Positions 1 through 7,339 of a stretch of 64,000 bases of DNA are shown here, piece after piece. The position numbers were made by a program, and so were the translations under genes. The first letter of the stretch is position 1; every line of letters begins with the position of its first letter. Where the stretch lies: positions 50,115 through 114,114 of the forward strand of contig NZ_STGD01000016.1 in assembly GCF_005222755.1 (NCBI RefSeq), in the 5' to 3' direction. This stretch comes from Roseomonas sp. HF4 (GTDB lineage: Bacteria > Pseudomonadota > Alphaproteobacteria > Acetobacterales > Acetobacteraceae). Below the pieces are notes generated by a model. The model was not told the DNA's origin. It worked only from the letters and a program-made list of their open reading frames with translations, and did not search any database.

Positions 1-25
1 ATACAGCGGTTTTTCTGAGATTTTC

Positions 26-42
26 ATGAGAATGATTCTCGT
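26..42. promoter_or_regulatory. Putative Fur/Irr-type iron box
   Basis: The core GAGAAT-G-ATTCTC (28-40) is a perfect 6-1-6 palindrome in a locally AT-rich stretch that contrasts with the GC-rich surroundings. It resembles alphaproteobacterial Irr/Fur boxes (TTTAGAA-N-TTCTAAA and GAATGATTC-like cores). It lies 60 bp upstream of the small membrane-protein gene at 102, but may equally serve a gene to the left of the window. The assignment is motif-based only. Confidence 0.35.
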
Positions 43-101
43 GGCGTCGCAGGATTTCCAGGGACTGCCCATCCAATAGTCCCATCCGGAGAATCCAGGC
101 C

Positions 102-458
102 ATGTCCGCCAATACCCCGAGTGCCTTCGCCCGCTTCACCGCCGATGCCGGCGCCCGCTGGACTGCCGCGAAGCCGCTCCTGCTCGCGCTCGGCGTGGGC
201 CTCGTCGCCGGGCCGGTCATCTCCGGCATGGCCGGCTTCCAGATGCGAACCAGCACCGCCCAGGCGATGGCCCGCAACGGCGTGATCGAACAGCAGGCGA
301 TCTTCTGCGCCGACCGCGCGCGCGCCGACACGGCGGAGACCGCGAGCCTCGGCTGGTCCGCCCGCAACGACCTCGCGCGCCGTTTCGCGACCATGCCGGG
401 TGGCACGGCCATCGACCCCGACGTCGCCCGCGCCTGCGCCGACCGCCTGGCGCGATGA
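102..458 (+). CDS. Small hypothetical membrane-anchored protein
   Basis: A 118-residue protein of no recognised family. Residues about 25-45 form one hydrophobic segment (LLLALGVGLVAGPVISGMAG), so it is probably a single-pass membrane protein with a soluble C-terminal part containing two Cys residues (near positions 69 and 111). A GGAG ribosome-binding site lies about 10 bases before the ATG. Its stop overlaps the next start (ATGA at 455-458), so the two genes are translationally coupled and probably work together. A possible iron box lies upstream. No function is proposed. Confidence 0.6.
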   Translation: MSANTPSAFARFTADAGARWTAAKPLLLALGVGLVAGPVISGMAGFQMRTSTAQAMARNGVIEQQAIFCADRARADTAETASLGWSARNDLARRFATMPGGTAIDPDVARACADRLAR

Positions 459-799
459 CCGCGGCGCACCCTGCCATGACCTCCGCCGAGGCACCGCCGC
501 CCCGCTGGGACGGCCACAGGCTCCTCTTCGACCTGCCGCTCGAGGGCGGCGGTCAGGTGCGTTGCGCGATCTCGCGCCTGGCGCTTCTCGCCGTGAGCGG
601 CGGCGGGTCACTCCGCACCATGGACCTGCTGCGACGATTCGCCGCGGCGCGGCCGCGTATCGAGGCGGCGGCGCAGGCCAGGCTGCGCGAACGCGCCGGC
701 CCGCCGCTCGGCCTCCTGCATATCTGGGAGGAAGACGTGACCGACCCGTCGCCCGCCGCGCCCACCGTCTCCCGGACCGCGACCGCGCCGCGCGGCTGA
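455..799 (+). CDS. DUF1488-like small protein
   Basis: A 114-residue soluble protein. The pattern WDG..LLFDLPLEGGGQVRCAIS followed by a helical stretch (RFAAARPRIEAAAQARL) resembles the uncharacterised DUF1488 family, small alpha/beta proteins common in proteobacteria. The start chosen overlaps the previous stop by four bases; a second in-frame ATG at 476 would give a product seven residues shorter. The tail after residue 95 is low complexity and probably disordered. The family match is by eye and moderate; the role is unknown. Confidence 0.5.
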   Translation: MTAAHPAMTSAEAPPPRWDGHRLLFDLPLEGGGQVRCAISRLALLAVSGGGSLRTMDLLRRFAAARPRIEAAAQARLRERAGPPLGLLHIWEEDVTDPSPAAPTVSRTATAPRG

Positions 800-938
800 C
801 GAACCGGCCCCGACGGCGCAGCGATTCCGGGTTGGGGTCACGCGCCGGGATTCCCTGGTCCCGCATCGGCTGGTGCCCTCCGGCAGACCGGGCCCTGCGA
901 TGGTTCCCCGCGATGGGGCGCTGTTCTAGCGTCCCGGC

Positions 939-1811
939 ATGCAGATCTGCCGCGACCTCCCCTCGCTCCGTGCCGCCACCGCCGCGCTCCGCGCCGACGG
1001 CCGGCGGCTCGGCCTCGTGCCCACCATGGGCGCGCTGCACGACGGCCATCTCGCGCTCGTCGCCGCGGCGCGCGCCGCGGGCGCCGGCGCCGTCGCCGCC
1101 TCGATCTTCGTCAACCCGCTGCAATTCGCCGCCAACGAGGATCTGGCGCGCTACCCGCGCGACGAGGCAGGCGACCTCGCGAAGCTCCGCGCCGCCGGCT
1201 GCGACCTCGTCTGGATGCCGCCTGTCGAGGCCATGTACCCGCCCGGCGCCGCCACCACCGTCGAGGTCGCCGGCCCCTCGGCGGGCTTCGAGGGCGATGC
1301 CCGCCCCGGCCATTTCCGCGGCGTGGCGACCGTGTGCTGCAAGCTCTTCCTGCAATCGGGCGCCGAGATCGCCGCCTTCGGCGAGAAGGACTGGCAGCAA
1401 TTGCAGGTCGTGACGCGCATGGCCGCCGACCTCGACATCCCCGTCCGCATCCTGCCCGTGGCGACGGTCCGGGAGGCGGACGGGCTCGCGATGTCGTCGC
1501 GCAACCGCTACCTCACGACCGCCGAGCGCGCGACGGCGCCGCTGCTCCATCGCCGCATGACCGAGGCCGCCGCCGCCATCGCCGCCGGCGCGCCCATCGC
1601 GCCCACGCTGGAACGCGCGCGCGCGGCGTTGTGCGACGCGGGCTTCGCGCCCGACTACCTCGCGGCGGTCGAGGCCGCGACGCTGCGCCCGCTCGACGCA
1701 CCAAGTCGCGACACGCCGATGCGCCTGCTGGCGGCCGCGCGCCTCGGCGCCGTGCGGCTGCTCGACAACATTCCCCTCGGCGCGCCCGCCGGCACGCCCG
1801 GACCGGGCTGA
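939..1811 (+). CDS. panC: Pantoate--beta-alanine ligase
   Basis: Cytoplasmic enzyme that joins pantoate and beta-alanine with ATP to make pantothenate, the last step before coenzyme A assembly. The 290 residues match the family length. Signatures are visible in order: PTMGALHDGHLALV (nucleotidyltransferase HxGH loop), SIFVNPLQF, GDARPGHFRGVATV, GEKDWQQL, and SSRNRYL (KMSKS-like loop position). The C-terminal dimerisation domain is complete. It stands alone between hypothetical genes and a convergent nucleotidase; a GC-rich palindromic repeat follows its stop and may act as a terminator. Confidence 0.95.
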   Translation: MQICRDLPSLRAATAALRADGRRLGLVPTMGALHDGHLALVAAARAAGAGAVAASIFVNPLQFAANEDLARYPRDEAGDLAKLRAAGCDLVWMPPVEAMYPPGAATTVEVAGPSAGFEGDARPGHFRGVATVCCKLFLQSGAEIAAFGEKDWQQLQVVTRMAADLDIPVRILPVATVREADGLAMSSRNRYLTTAERATAPLLHRRMTEAAAAIAAGAPIAPTLERARAALCDAGFAPDYLAAVEAATLRPLDAPSRDTPMRLLAAARLGAVRLLDNIPLGAPAGTPGPG

Positions 1812-1839
1812 ACATCCGGCCGGGGACCGCCGTCGCAAG

Positions 1840-1972
1840 GGGGGGGGAGGAGAACCTCCCCCGCGCCCCCTCCCTTCCTTGTCCCTGGGTGACCGACCTC
1901 CAAGGCCAGCGCCAAGGGCCAAAGAAGGTTGTGGGGGGTCCGGGGGGAGAAGTTCCCTTCTCTCCCCCCGCC
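1840..1972. repeat. Palindromic repeat family 1, full element (REPIN-like)
   Basis: Two GC-rich hairpins in inverted orientation flank a variable core. The left hairpin is GGGGGAGG-AGAA-CCTCCCCC (about 1843-1862). The right unit reads AAGAAGGTTGTGGGGGG followed by a long hairpin GGGGGGAGAAGTTCCC... (about 1941-1969). Related copies lie at 5901-6072, 34094-34224 and 59193-59318, with half copies near 9231 and 11320. This one fills the gap between the convergent stops of panC and the 5'-nucleotidase gene. Confidence 0.75.
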
Positions 1973-1988
1973 CTTCCAGCGCGCCCCC

Positions 1989-3575
1989 TCAGCGCGCCGT
2001 GATCCGCCCATCCTCCCGCACGGCGCCGAAGCGGCCGGCGGCGATCGCCTCGGCCACCGTCTCGTCGAGCACCGGCCCGGTGTCGTAGGGGTCGAGCGCG
2101 CGGTCACGGAACATCACGTAGCCGTCGCCGCCGCGGCGCATGAAGTCGTTCGTCACGACGCGATAGACCCGCCCCGGGTCGAGCGGCACGAAGCCCGCGC
2201 CCTGCGCGACCTCCACCTGGCGCACGCGGCTGCCGGGCGCCGCCGCCGGGTCCCAGGCGAAGCGGATGCCCGCCACCTGCGGGAAGCGCCCCGCCGTGCC
2301 CGCGCCCTGCGACAGCCCGTTCTCCAGCGCCGCCACCACGTCGGCGCCGCGCAGCCCCATCACCGCGATGGTATTGCCGAAGGGCAGCACGGTCAGCACG
2401 TCGCCATAGGTCACCTGGCCGCCCGGCAGCCCGGCGCGCAGCCCGCCGCCGTTGGTGATGGCGATCTCGGCGCCCGGGATGCGGTCCAGCATCGCCTGCG
2501 TCACCAGGCTGCCCAGCGCGCATTCGCCGCGCCGGCAGCCGGCATTGGGCAGCGCGGACGAAAGCGTGCCGACCGGCCGCCGCCGCGTCTCCGCGAGCGG
2601 CCGGGCGAGGTCGGCCACCAGCGCGGCCACGCGCGCATCCTCGGGCACCGCGGCATCGAGCGCGAGCGGCGCGCCGCCATGCGCCGCGATCCGCCCATCC
2701 GCCGCGAGGTCGAGGTCGAGCCGCCCGAGGAAGCGCCCATAGGCGCCGGTCTGCACGATCCGCACGTCCCGGTCGCGCCCGGCGACCAGCAGGGGCGCGG
2801 GGCCTTCCGCGTCGGGCTCGGGCGCAAGAAGCGTGTGGGAATGGCCGCCCACGATGGCGTCGATGCCGGCCACCTCCGCCGCCAGCCGCCGGTCGGCGCC
2901 GAGGCCCAGATGCGACACCACCACCACCGTCGCGGGTCCGCGCGCGCGGATCTCGGCGATGGCGCGCGCCACGGCCTCGGCCGGGTCGGCGAAGCGGAGG
3001 TTCCGCCCCGGGGAGGCCAGAAGCGGCGTCTCGGGCGTGATGACGCCGACGAAGGCGATGCGGGCGTCGGCCTTCGTCGTCTCCCAGAACGGCCGGATGC
3101 GCCCGGACAGCAGCGGTTCCGCCCGCGCGTCAATATTGGCGGCGAGGATCGGGAAGCCCGCGCCCTCGGCGAAGCGCGCGAGCACCTCGGGGCCGTTGTC
3201 GAACTCGTGGTTGCCGAGAGTCATCGCCTCGCAACCCCAGGCCTGCATCACGGCGCGTTCCGCCAACCCACGGTGGTGCGTGTAGAACAGGCTGCCCATG
3301 AACTGGTCGCCGGCGTCGACCGCGACCACGGCGCGCCCGGCCGCCGCCGCTTCCGCCCGCGCCGCCGCGATCCCACCCACCAGCCGCGCCGCGCCGCCGA
3401 GGCAGGGCGCATCCGCCCGGCACGCCGCGCCGGTCGCGCGCGCCACGGGCTCATGGCGGGAATGGAAGTCGTTGACGTGCAGGAGGCGCACGGCGCGCGC
3501 CGCTTGCGCCCGCGCCGGGCGCAGGACGGGAGCGGCAAGGGCGGCGCCGAGCAACAGGCGGCGGGGAAGGCGCAT
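1989..3575 (-). CDS. Secreted 5'-nucleotidase / UDP-sugar hydrolase family protein
   Basis: A 528-residue periplasmic metallophosphoesterase that would hydrolyse nucleotides or related phosphoesters. The N-terminus MRLPRRLLLGAALAAP is a Tat-like or Sec signal peptide. The calcineurin-like domain shows all metal-binding blocks: HVNDFHSR, VDAGDQFMGS, LGNHEFDNG, VSHLGLGADR and GGHSHT. The C-terminal 5'-nucleotidase domain has GGGLRAGLPGGQVTYGD and TNDFMRRGGDGY. The ATG at 3575 is preferred to longer upstream readings because the signal peptide starts there and a GGAG lies just before it. Closest in style to UshA/SoxB-like enzymes; the exact substrate is open. Confidence 0.88.
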   Translation of the reverse strand: MRLPRRLLLGAALAAPVLRPARAQAARAVRLLHVNDFHSRHEPVARATGAACRADAPCLGGAARLVGGIAAARAEAAAAGRAVVAVDAGDQFMGSLFYTHHRGLAERAVMQAWGCEAMTLGNHEFDNGPEVLARFAEGAGFPILAANIDARAEPLLSGRIRPFWETTKADARIAFVGVITPETPLLASPGRNLRFADPAEAVARAIAEIRARGPATVVVVSHLGLGADRRLAAEVAGIDAIVGGHSHTLLAPEPDAEGPAPLLVAGRDRDVRIVQTGAYGRFLGRLDLDLAADGRIAAHGGAPLALDAAVPEDARVAALVADLARPLAETRRRPVGTLSSALPNAGCRRGECALGSLVTQAMLDRIPGAEIAITNGGGLRAGLPGGQVTYGDVLTVLPFGNTIAVMGLRGADVVAALENGLSQGAGTAGRFPQVAGIRFAWDPAAAPGSRVRQVEVAQGAGFVPLDPGRVYRVVTNDFMRRGGDGYVMFRDRALDPYDTGPVLDETVAEAIAAGRFGAVREDGRITAR

Positions 3576-3704
3576 GGGGGGGACTCCGGGGTCGTCTGCC
3601 GCAATCCTGCCGCGCCGGCGGGCGATTGTCCCTTGCCGCATGCGGCACGCGGGTTCAAACCGCGAGGGTTCGACGTCTTTCCCAGCAACCGGGACCGGAA
3701 CGCG

Positions 3705-4619
3705 ATGCAGGTCTACCTGCCGATCGCCGAGATGAGCGTGGATGCCATGCTGCTGCTGGGCATCGGCTTCGGCGTGGGCTGGCTGTCGGGCCTGTTCGGC
3801 GTCGGCGGCGGCTTCCTCCTGACGCCGGTGCTGATCCTGATCGGCATCCCGGCGCCGGTCGCGGTCGCCTCCGGCGCCAACCAGACGCTGGGCGCCTCGG
3901 TCTCCGGCCTCATCGCGCAATGGCGGCGGGACAATGTCGATGCCCGGATGGGCATCGTGCTGCTGACGGGCGGGCTGCTCGGATCGCTGCTCGGCGTGCA
4001 GCTGTTCGCGGCGCTGCGCAAGGCGGGGCAGGTCGACCTCGCGGTGTCGTTCTTCTACGTCGTCGTGCTCGGCACGGTGGGCGCGCTGATGGTGCGCGAG
4101 AGCGTGCGCGCCATCTTCCGCCGCCGCCGCACCGGCTCGGCCGCCGCCCGCGCGCACGAACACACCTGGCTGCACGGCCTGCCCTTCAAGGTGCGCTTCC
4201 GCAAGTCGCGCCTCTATATCTCGATCGTGCCGCCGCTGGCCGTCGGCTTCGGCATCGGCATCCTCTCGGCGGTCATGGGGGTCGGCGGCGGCTTCATGCT
4301 GGTCCCGGCCATGATCTATCTGCTGGGCATGCCGACCAGCGTCGTGATCGGCACCTCGCTGTTCCAGGTGGTGTTCGTCTCGGCCAACGTGACCCTGCTG
4401 CAGGCGATCCAGGTGGGCAGCGTCGACATCGTGCTGACGCTGCTGCTGCTGGCGGGCGGCGTGGCCGGCGCGCAGTTCGGCGCCGCCATGGGCACGAAGC
4501 TGCGCGGGGAGGAGACGCGCGCGCTGCTCGGCCTGCTGGTGCTGGCGGTCGCGATCGGCCTCGCCTGGGGCCTGGTCAGCCCGCCCGAGAACCTCTTCGC
4601 GATCGGCCCGGTGCAATGA
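3705..4619 (+). CDS. TauE/SafE family sulfite-exporter-like permease
   Basis: A 304-residue inner-membrane protein with about eight transmembrane segments in two homologous halves. Each half starts with the family signature: GWLSGLFGVGGGFLLTP near residue 25 and ILSAVMGVGGGFMLVP near residue 190. The TauE/SafE family exports or imports small organic or sulfur anions (sulfite, sulfoacetate). The gene overlaps the next one by ATGA at 4616-4619; this TauE-TIGR02186 pairing is recurrent in alphaproteobacteria and suggests one functional unit. The ATG at 3705 is chosen for the hydrophobic start shortly after; longer upstream reading is unsupported. Confidence 0.88.
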   Translation: MQVYLPIAEMSVDAMLLLGIGFGVGWLSGLFGVGGGFLLTPVLILIGIPAPVAVASGANQTLGASVSGLIAQWRRDNVDARMGIVLLTGGLLGSLLGVQLFAALRKAGQVDLAVSFFYVVVLGTVGALMVRESVRAIFRRRRTGSAAARAHEHTWLHGLPFKVRFRKSRLYISIVPPLAVGFGIGILSAVMGVGGGFMLVPAMIYLLGMPTSVVIGTSLFQVVFVSANVTLLQAIQVGSVDIVLTLLLLAGGVAGAQFGAAMGTKLRGEETRALLGLLVLAVAIGLAWGLVSPPENLFAIGPVQ

Positions 4620-5368
4620 GGGCCGCGGCGCTGCTGCTCGCGCTGCTGGCGCTGGCCATCCCCGCGGCCGCGCAGCCCGCCAGCACGCCGCTGCTGACCG
4701 CCGACCTCTCGACCGACCGGGTCGAGATCAGCACCGGCTTCACCGGCGCCTCCGTCATCGTCTTCGGCGCGACCGAGCGCCTGATCGGCGCCGAGAGCGG
4801 GGAGGATGTCGTGGTCCTCGCCACCGGGCCGGCGCAGCCGACGGTGGTGCGCCGCAAGGTCAATGTCCTCGGCTTCTGGGTGAACGGCCCGGCCGCGACC
4901 TTCCCCGAGGTGCCGGGCTTCTACGCCATCGCGGCCACGCGCCCGGTCTGGCAGGCGCTGCCCGAACAGGTGCGCCGCAGCGCGCGGCTCGGCCTCGATG
5001 CGCTGCCGCTGCGCGCCGAGGGCAGCCAGGCGCCGGCCTTCCGCGCGGCGCTGCTCGACCTCAAGCAGCAGGACGGGCGCTGGCAGGAATACGCGGCGCC
5101 GGTCAGCGTCGCGGGCGGGCGCCTGTTCAGCGCGCGCATCTCCTTCCCCGATACGGTGCAGACCGGCGACTACCGCATCGAGGTGCTCCTGGTGCGCGAG
5201 CGCCGCATCGTCGCGCGGCAGGAACTGTTCCTGCGCGTGGACCGCGTCGGCACCGCCGCCTCCATCGCCCATGTCGCGCGGGCCATGCCGGCCGTCTATG
5301 GTATCGGCTGCATCATCCTGGCCGCGCTCGCGGGCTGGCTGGGCAGCGTGATCTTCCGCAGGGGGTGA
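4616..5368 (+). CDS. TIGR02186 family membrane-anchored periplasmic protein
   Basis: A 250-residue protein with a cleavable-looking signal (LLLALLALAIPAAAQP) and a C-terminal transmembrane helix (YGIGCIILAALAGWLGSVIF) ending in a short basic tail, so the middle domain faces the periplasm. Features such as DLSTDRVEISTGFTGASVIVFGA and KVNVLGFWVNG match the conserved family TIGR02186 that accompanies TauE/SafE permeases. The start overlaps the permease stop by ATGA. Probably an accessory subunit of that transporter; its biochemical role is not established. Confidence 0.85.
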   Translation: MRAAALLLALLALAIPAAAQPASTPLLTADLSTDRVEISTGFTGASVIVFGATERLIGAESGEDVVVLATGPAQPTVVRRKVNVLGFWVNGPAATFPEVPGFYAIAATRPVWQALPEQVRRSARLGLDALPLRAEGSQAPAFRAALLDLKQQDGRWQEYAAPVSVAGGRLFSARISFPDTVQTGDYRIEVLLVRERRIVARQELFLRVDRVGTAASIAHVARAMPAVYGIGCIILAALAGWLGSVIFRRG

Positions 5369-5375
5369 GGGTGCG

Positions 5376-5882
5376 ATGCCGGGAAGCGAGGAAGCCGCCG
5401 CCGCGAAGTCCGCCGACAAGCGCGACCGCATTTTCCTGGTCGTGGTCGACGACAGCCCGGAACGCGCGGTGGCATTGCGCTACGCAAGCCTGCGCGCGCG
5501 CAAGGGCGGCGGGCGCGTGGCGCTGCTGCGCGTGATAGAGCCCGCCGGCGTCGTGGAATGGGCCGGCGTCGGCGCCATGCTGCAGGAGGAACGGCGCGAG
5601 GAAGCGGAGACGATGCTCTCCGGCCTCGCCGCCGAGGTGAACGAGATCACGGGCGGACTGCCCATCCTCATCATCCGCGAGGGCACGCCGCGCGACGAAT
5701 TGCTGCAACTGCTCGAGGAAGACCCGCGCATCTCGATCCTGGTGCTGGCCATGGCGCCGGGCGGCGGCGGGCCGGGGCCGCTGATCACGGCGCTGACAGG
5801 GCGCTACGCCAGCCGCCTGACGGTGCCGATGACGCTGGTGCCGGGGACGCTGGACGAGAAGGAACTCGACCGGATCACGTGA
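5376..5882 (+). CDS. Universal stress protein (UspA family)
   Basis: A 168-residue cytoplasmic protein with the Usp fold: the N-terminal strand IFLVVVDDSPERAVALRYA carries the nucleotide-contacting Asp, and the C-terminal end (SRLTVPMTLVPGTLDE) forms the last strand. The usual ATP loop G-x2-G-x9-G(S/T) is not clear (APGGGGPGPLITALTG is the nearest), so ATP binding is uncertain. It follows the TauE/TIGR02186 pair after 7 bases and is probably cotranscribed, which ties it to that membrane system or to general stress. Confidence 0.85.
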   Translation: MPGSEEAAAAKSADKRDRIFLVVVDDSPERAVALRYASLRARKGGGRVALLRVIEPAGVVEWAGVGAMLQEERREEAETMLSGLAAEVNEITGGLPILIIREGTPRDELLQLLEEDPRISILVLAMAPGGGGPGPLITALTGRYASRLTVPMTLVPGTLDEKELDRIT

Positions 5883-5900
5883 GGGCGGGCGGGGAAGGTC

Positions 5901-6072
5901 GCGGGAGGGGAACCTCCCCCGATCCGGGACCCTGCGACGTGGCTGCGCAACGTCGCGAGGACCCCGAGCCCTCCCGTCTTTGCCACTCGGCGCCCGACCT
6001 TCCGCGACCGTCGCCGGGTGGCAAGGAAGGTTGAGGGGAGTCCGGGGGGAGAAGTTCCCTTCTCCCCCCGTC
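5901..6072. repeat. Palindromic repeat family 1, full element with longer core
   Basis: The left hairpin GGGAGGGGAACCTCCCCC (5903-5920) and the right unit AAGGAAGGTTGAGGGG plus hairpin GGGGGGAGAAGTTCCCTTCTCC (about 6022-6070) enclose a core of about 100 bases. The core carries its own inverted repeats, for example a CGACGT...ACGTCG stem near 5935-5958. It starts 18 bases after the universal stress gene stop. Confidence 0.75.
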
Positions 6073-6082
6073 CTTCCGTCCT

Positions 6083-6232
6083 CATGCCTGGCGCACGAGG
6101 GTTTCACCTTCGTGCGCCTCAGACGCCGGGCGGGCCGCATCCGCGGCCCTTGGCTTCGCCGGACAACCGGCGGACCGCAGTCGCGGCCTCGGCCCTTCGG
6201 GCCGAACGTCGGAACTTCGTGCGCCTGGTATC
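6083..6232. repeat. Palindromic repeat family 3
   Basis: Begins CCTGGCGCACGAGGGTTTCACC with a stem pairing the GCACGA and TCGTGC sides, continues CAGACGCCGGGCGGGCCGCA, and ends GTGCGCCTGGTA. A longer relative lies at 22446-22712. Both copies directly abut the 3' end of a Bug/TctC receptor gene. Together with the family 1 element before it, this fills the gap 5883-6230, in which no gene is seen. Confidence 0.7.
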
Positions 6233-7208
6233 AATCGTCGAAGCGCAGCCCGCGCGCCCGGATCAGCGCCGACCACTTCTCCGCCTCGCCGCGCAGATGC
6301 GCCTCGGCGGCCGGGATGTCGGAGCCCGACGCGCCCACGAAGCCCACCTCGGCCACGCGCGCCACCACGTCCGGCTGCGCCAGCGCGTGCCGCGCCGCGG
6401 CGTTGAGCCGGCGGATGGCGGGCTCGGGCGTCGCCGCGGGCACCCACCACATCACCCAGGAATTCGCCTCGAACCCCGGCGCCACGCTCTCGGCCATGGT
6501 CGGCATGTCGGGCAGCACGGGCACGCGCTGGGCGGTGTTCGCCGCCAGCGCCTGGAGCGCGCCGCCCCGCACCTGGCCGAGTGCCGCCGGCATGTCGGCG
6601 AACATGAAGTCCACCACCCCGGCGCGCAGGTCCGTCAGCCCCGCCGCCGTGCCGCGGTAGTTCACCAGGGTGAAGTCGGCGCCGGACAGGCTCTGGTACA
6701 GCACGGCGGCCAGCTGGTGCGGCGTGCCGGGCCCGCCCGTCGCCGCCTTGAAGTGGCCCGGGCGCGCCTTCACCTGGCGGTCCCAGTCGCGCACGTCGGC
6801 GAACAGGCCCGGTCGCGCCACCAGCACGAAGGGCGTCGTCGCCAGCAGCGAGACCGGCTTGAAGTCGGCCAGCGCATAGCCGGGCTCGCGCATCATGAAC
6901 GGCGCGATGACCGAGGAAATGGGCGCCAGCAGCACCGTGTGCCCGTCCGGCGCCGCGCGCGCGACCGACCGCGTGCCGACGGCGGCGCCGGCGCCCGGCC
7001 GGTTCTCGACGATCATCTGCTGGCCGAGGAAGCCCTGCATGTGCGGCGCCATGACGCGCGCCAGGATGTCGGGCGACCCGCCGGGCGCGAAGGGGTTGAT
7101 CAGGCGGATGGTCTCGCGCGGGGACCAGTCCTGCGCGCGGGCGGCGCGCGGCGCCAAGGGCAGCAGGGCGGCGGCGGCGAGTGCGGCGCGGCGGGTCGGT
7201 CGGATCAT
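6231..7208 (-). CDS. Bug/TctC family periplasmic substrate-binding receptor
   Basis: A 325-residue periplasmic protein. The signal MIRPTRRAALAAAALLPLAP ends at ARA-Q. The mature start has the family blocks: RLINPFAPGGSPDILARVM (ligand-loop APGGSPD), IVENRPGAGAAVGTRSVA and APDGHTVLL, with TLVNYRGTAAGLTDLRAGVVDFMF further on. Bug receptors bind carboxylates for tripartite tricarboxylate transporters, but no tctA or tctB is nearby, so it is an orphan of the kind expanded in Acetobacteraceae and Burkholderiales. The ligand cannot be read from sequence. The 3' end touches a family 3 repeat. Confidence 0.9.
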   Translation of the reverse strand: MIRPTRRAALAAAALLPLAPRAARAQDWSPRETIRLINPFAPGGSPDILARVMAPHMQGFLGQQMIVENRPGAGAAVGTRSVARAAPDGHTVLLAPISSVIAPFMMREPGYALADFKPVSLLATTPFVLVARPGLFADVRDWDRQVKARPGHFKAATGGPGTPHQLAAVLYQSLSGADFTLVNYRGTAAGLTDLRAGVVDFMFADMPAALGQVRGGALQALAANTAQRVPVLPDMPTMAESVAPGFEANSWVMWWVPAATPEPAIRRLNAAARHALAQPDVVARVAEVGFVGASGSDIPAAEAHLRGEAEKWSALIRARGLRFDD

Positions 7209-7339
7209 GGATCAAGGCTTCCCAGGCTGGGCGTGAAGCGTGTCGGCGTTCTTGGCCGGCGGGCCGGCGCGCGAGAGGTTGGCCCGCGTTGCCCTCGGAA
7301 CAAGGGCCGCGCCCATGTCCGCCGCGCACCGGCCATGCT

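Noticed and set aside
24..1922. Long open frame opposite panC and the first genes (minus strand)
   Set aside because: It is an Arg/Gly/Ala-rich shadow frame caused by high GC; panC on the other strand has full family motifs.
3576..4616. N-terminal extension of the nucleotidase frame opposite the TauE permease
   Set aside because: The extension is His/Gln/Arg-rich noise antisense to a clear permease gene; the nucleotidase signal peptide starts at 3575.
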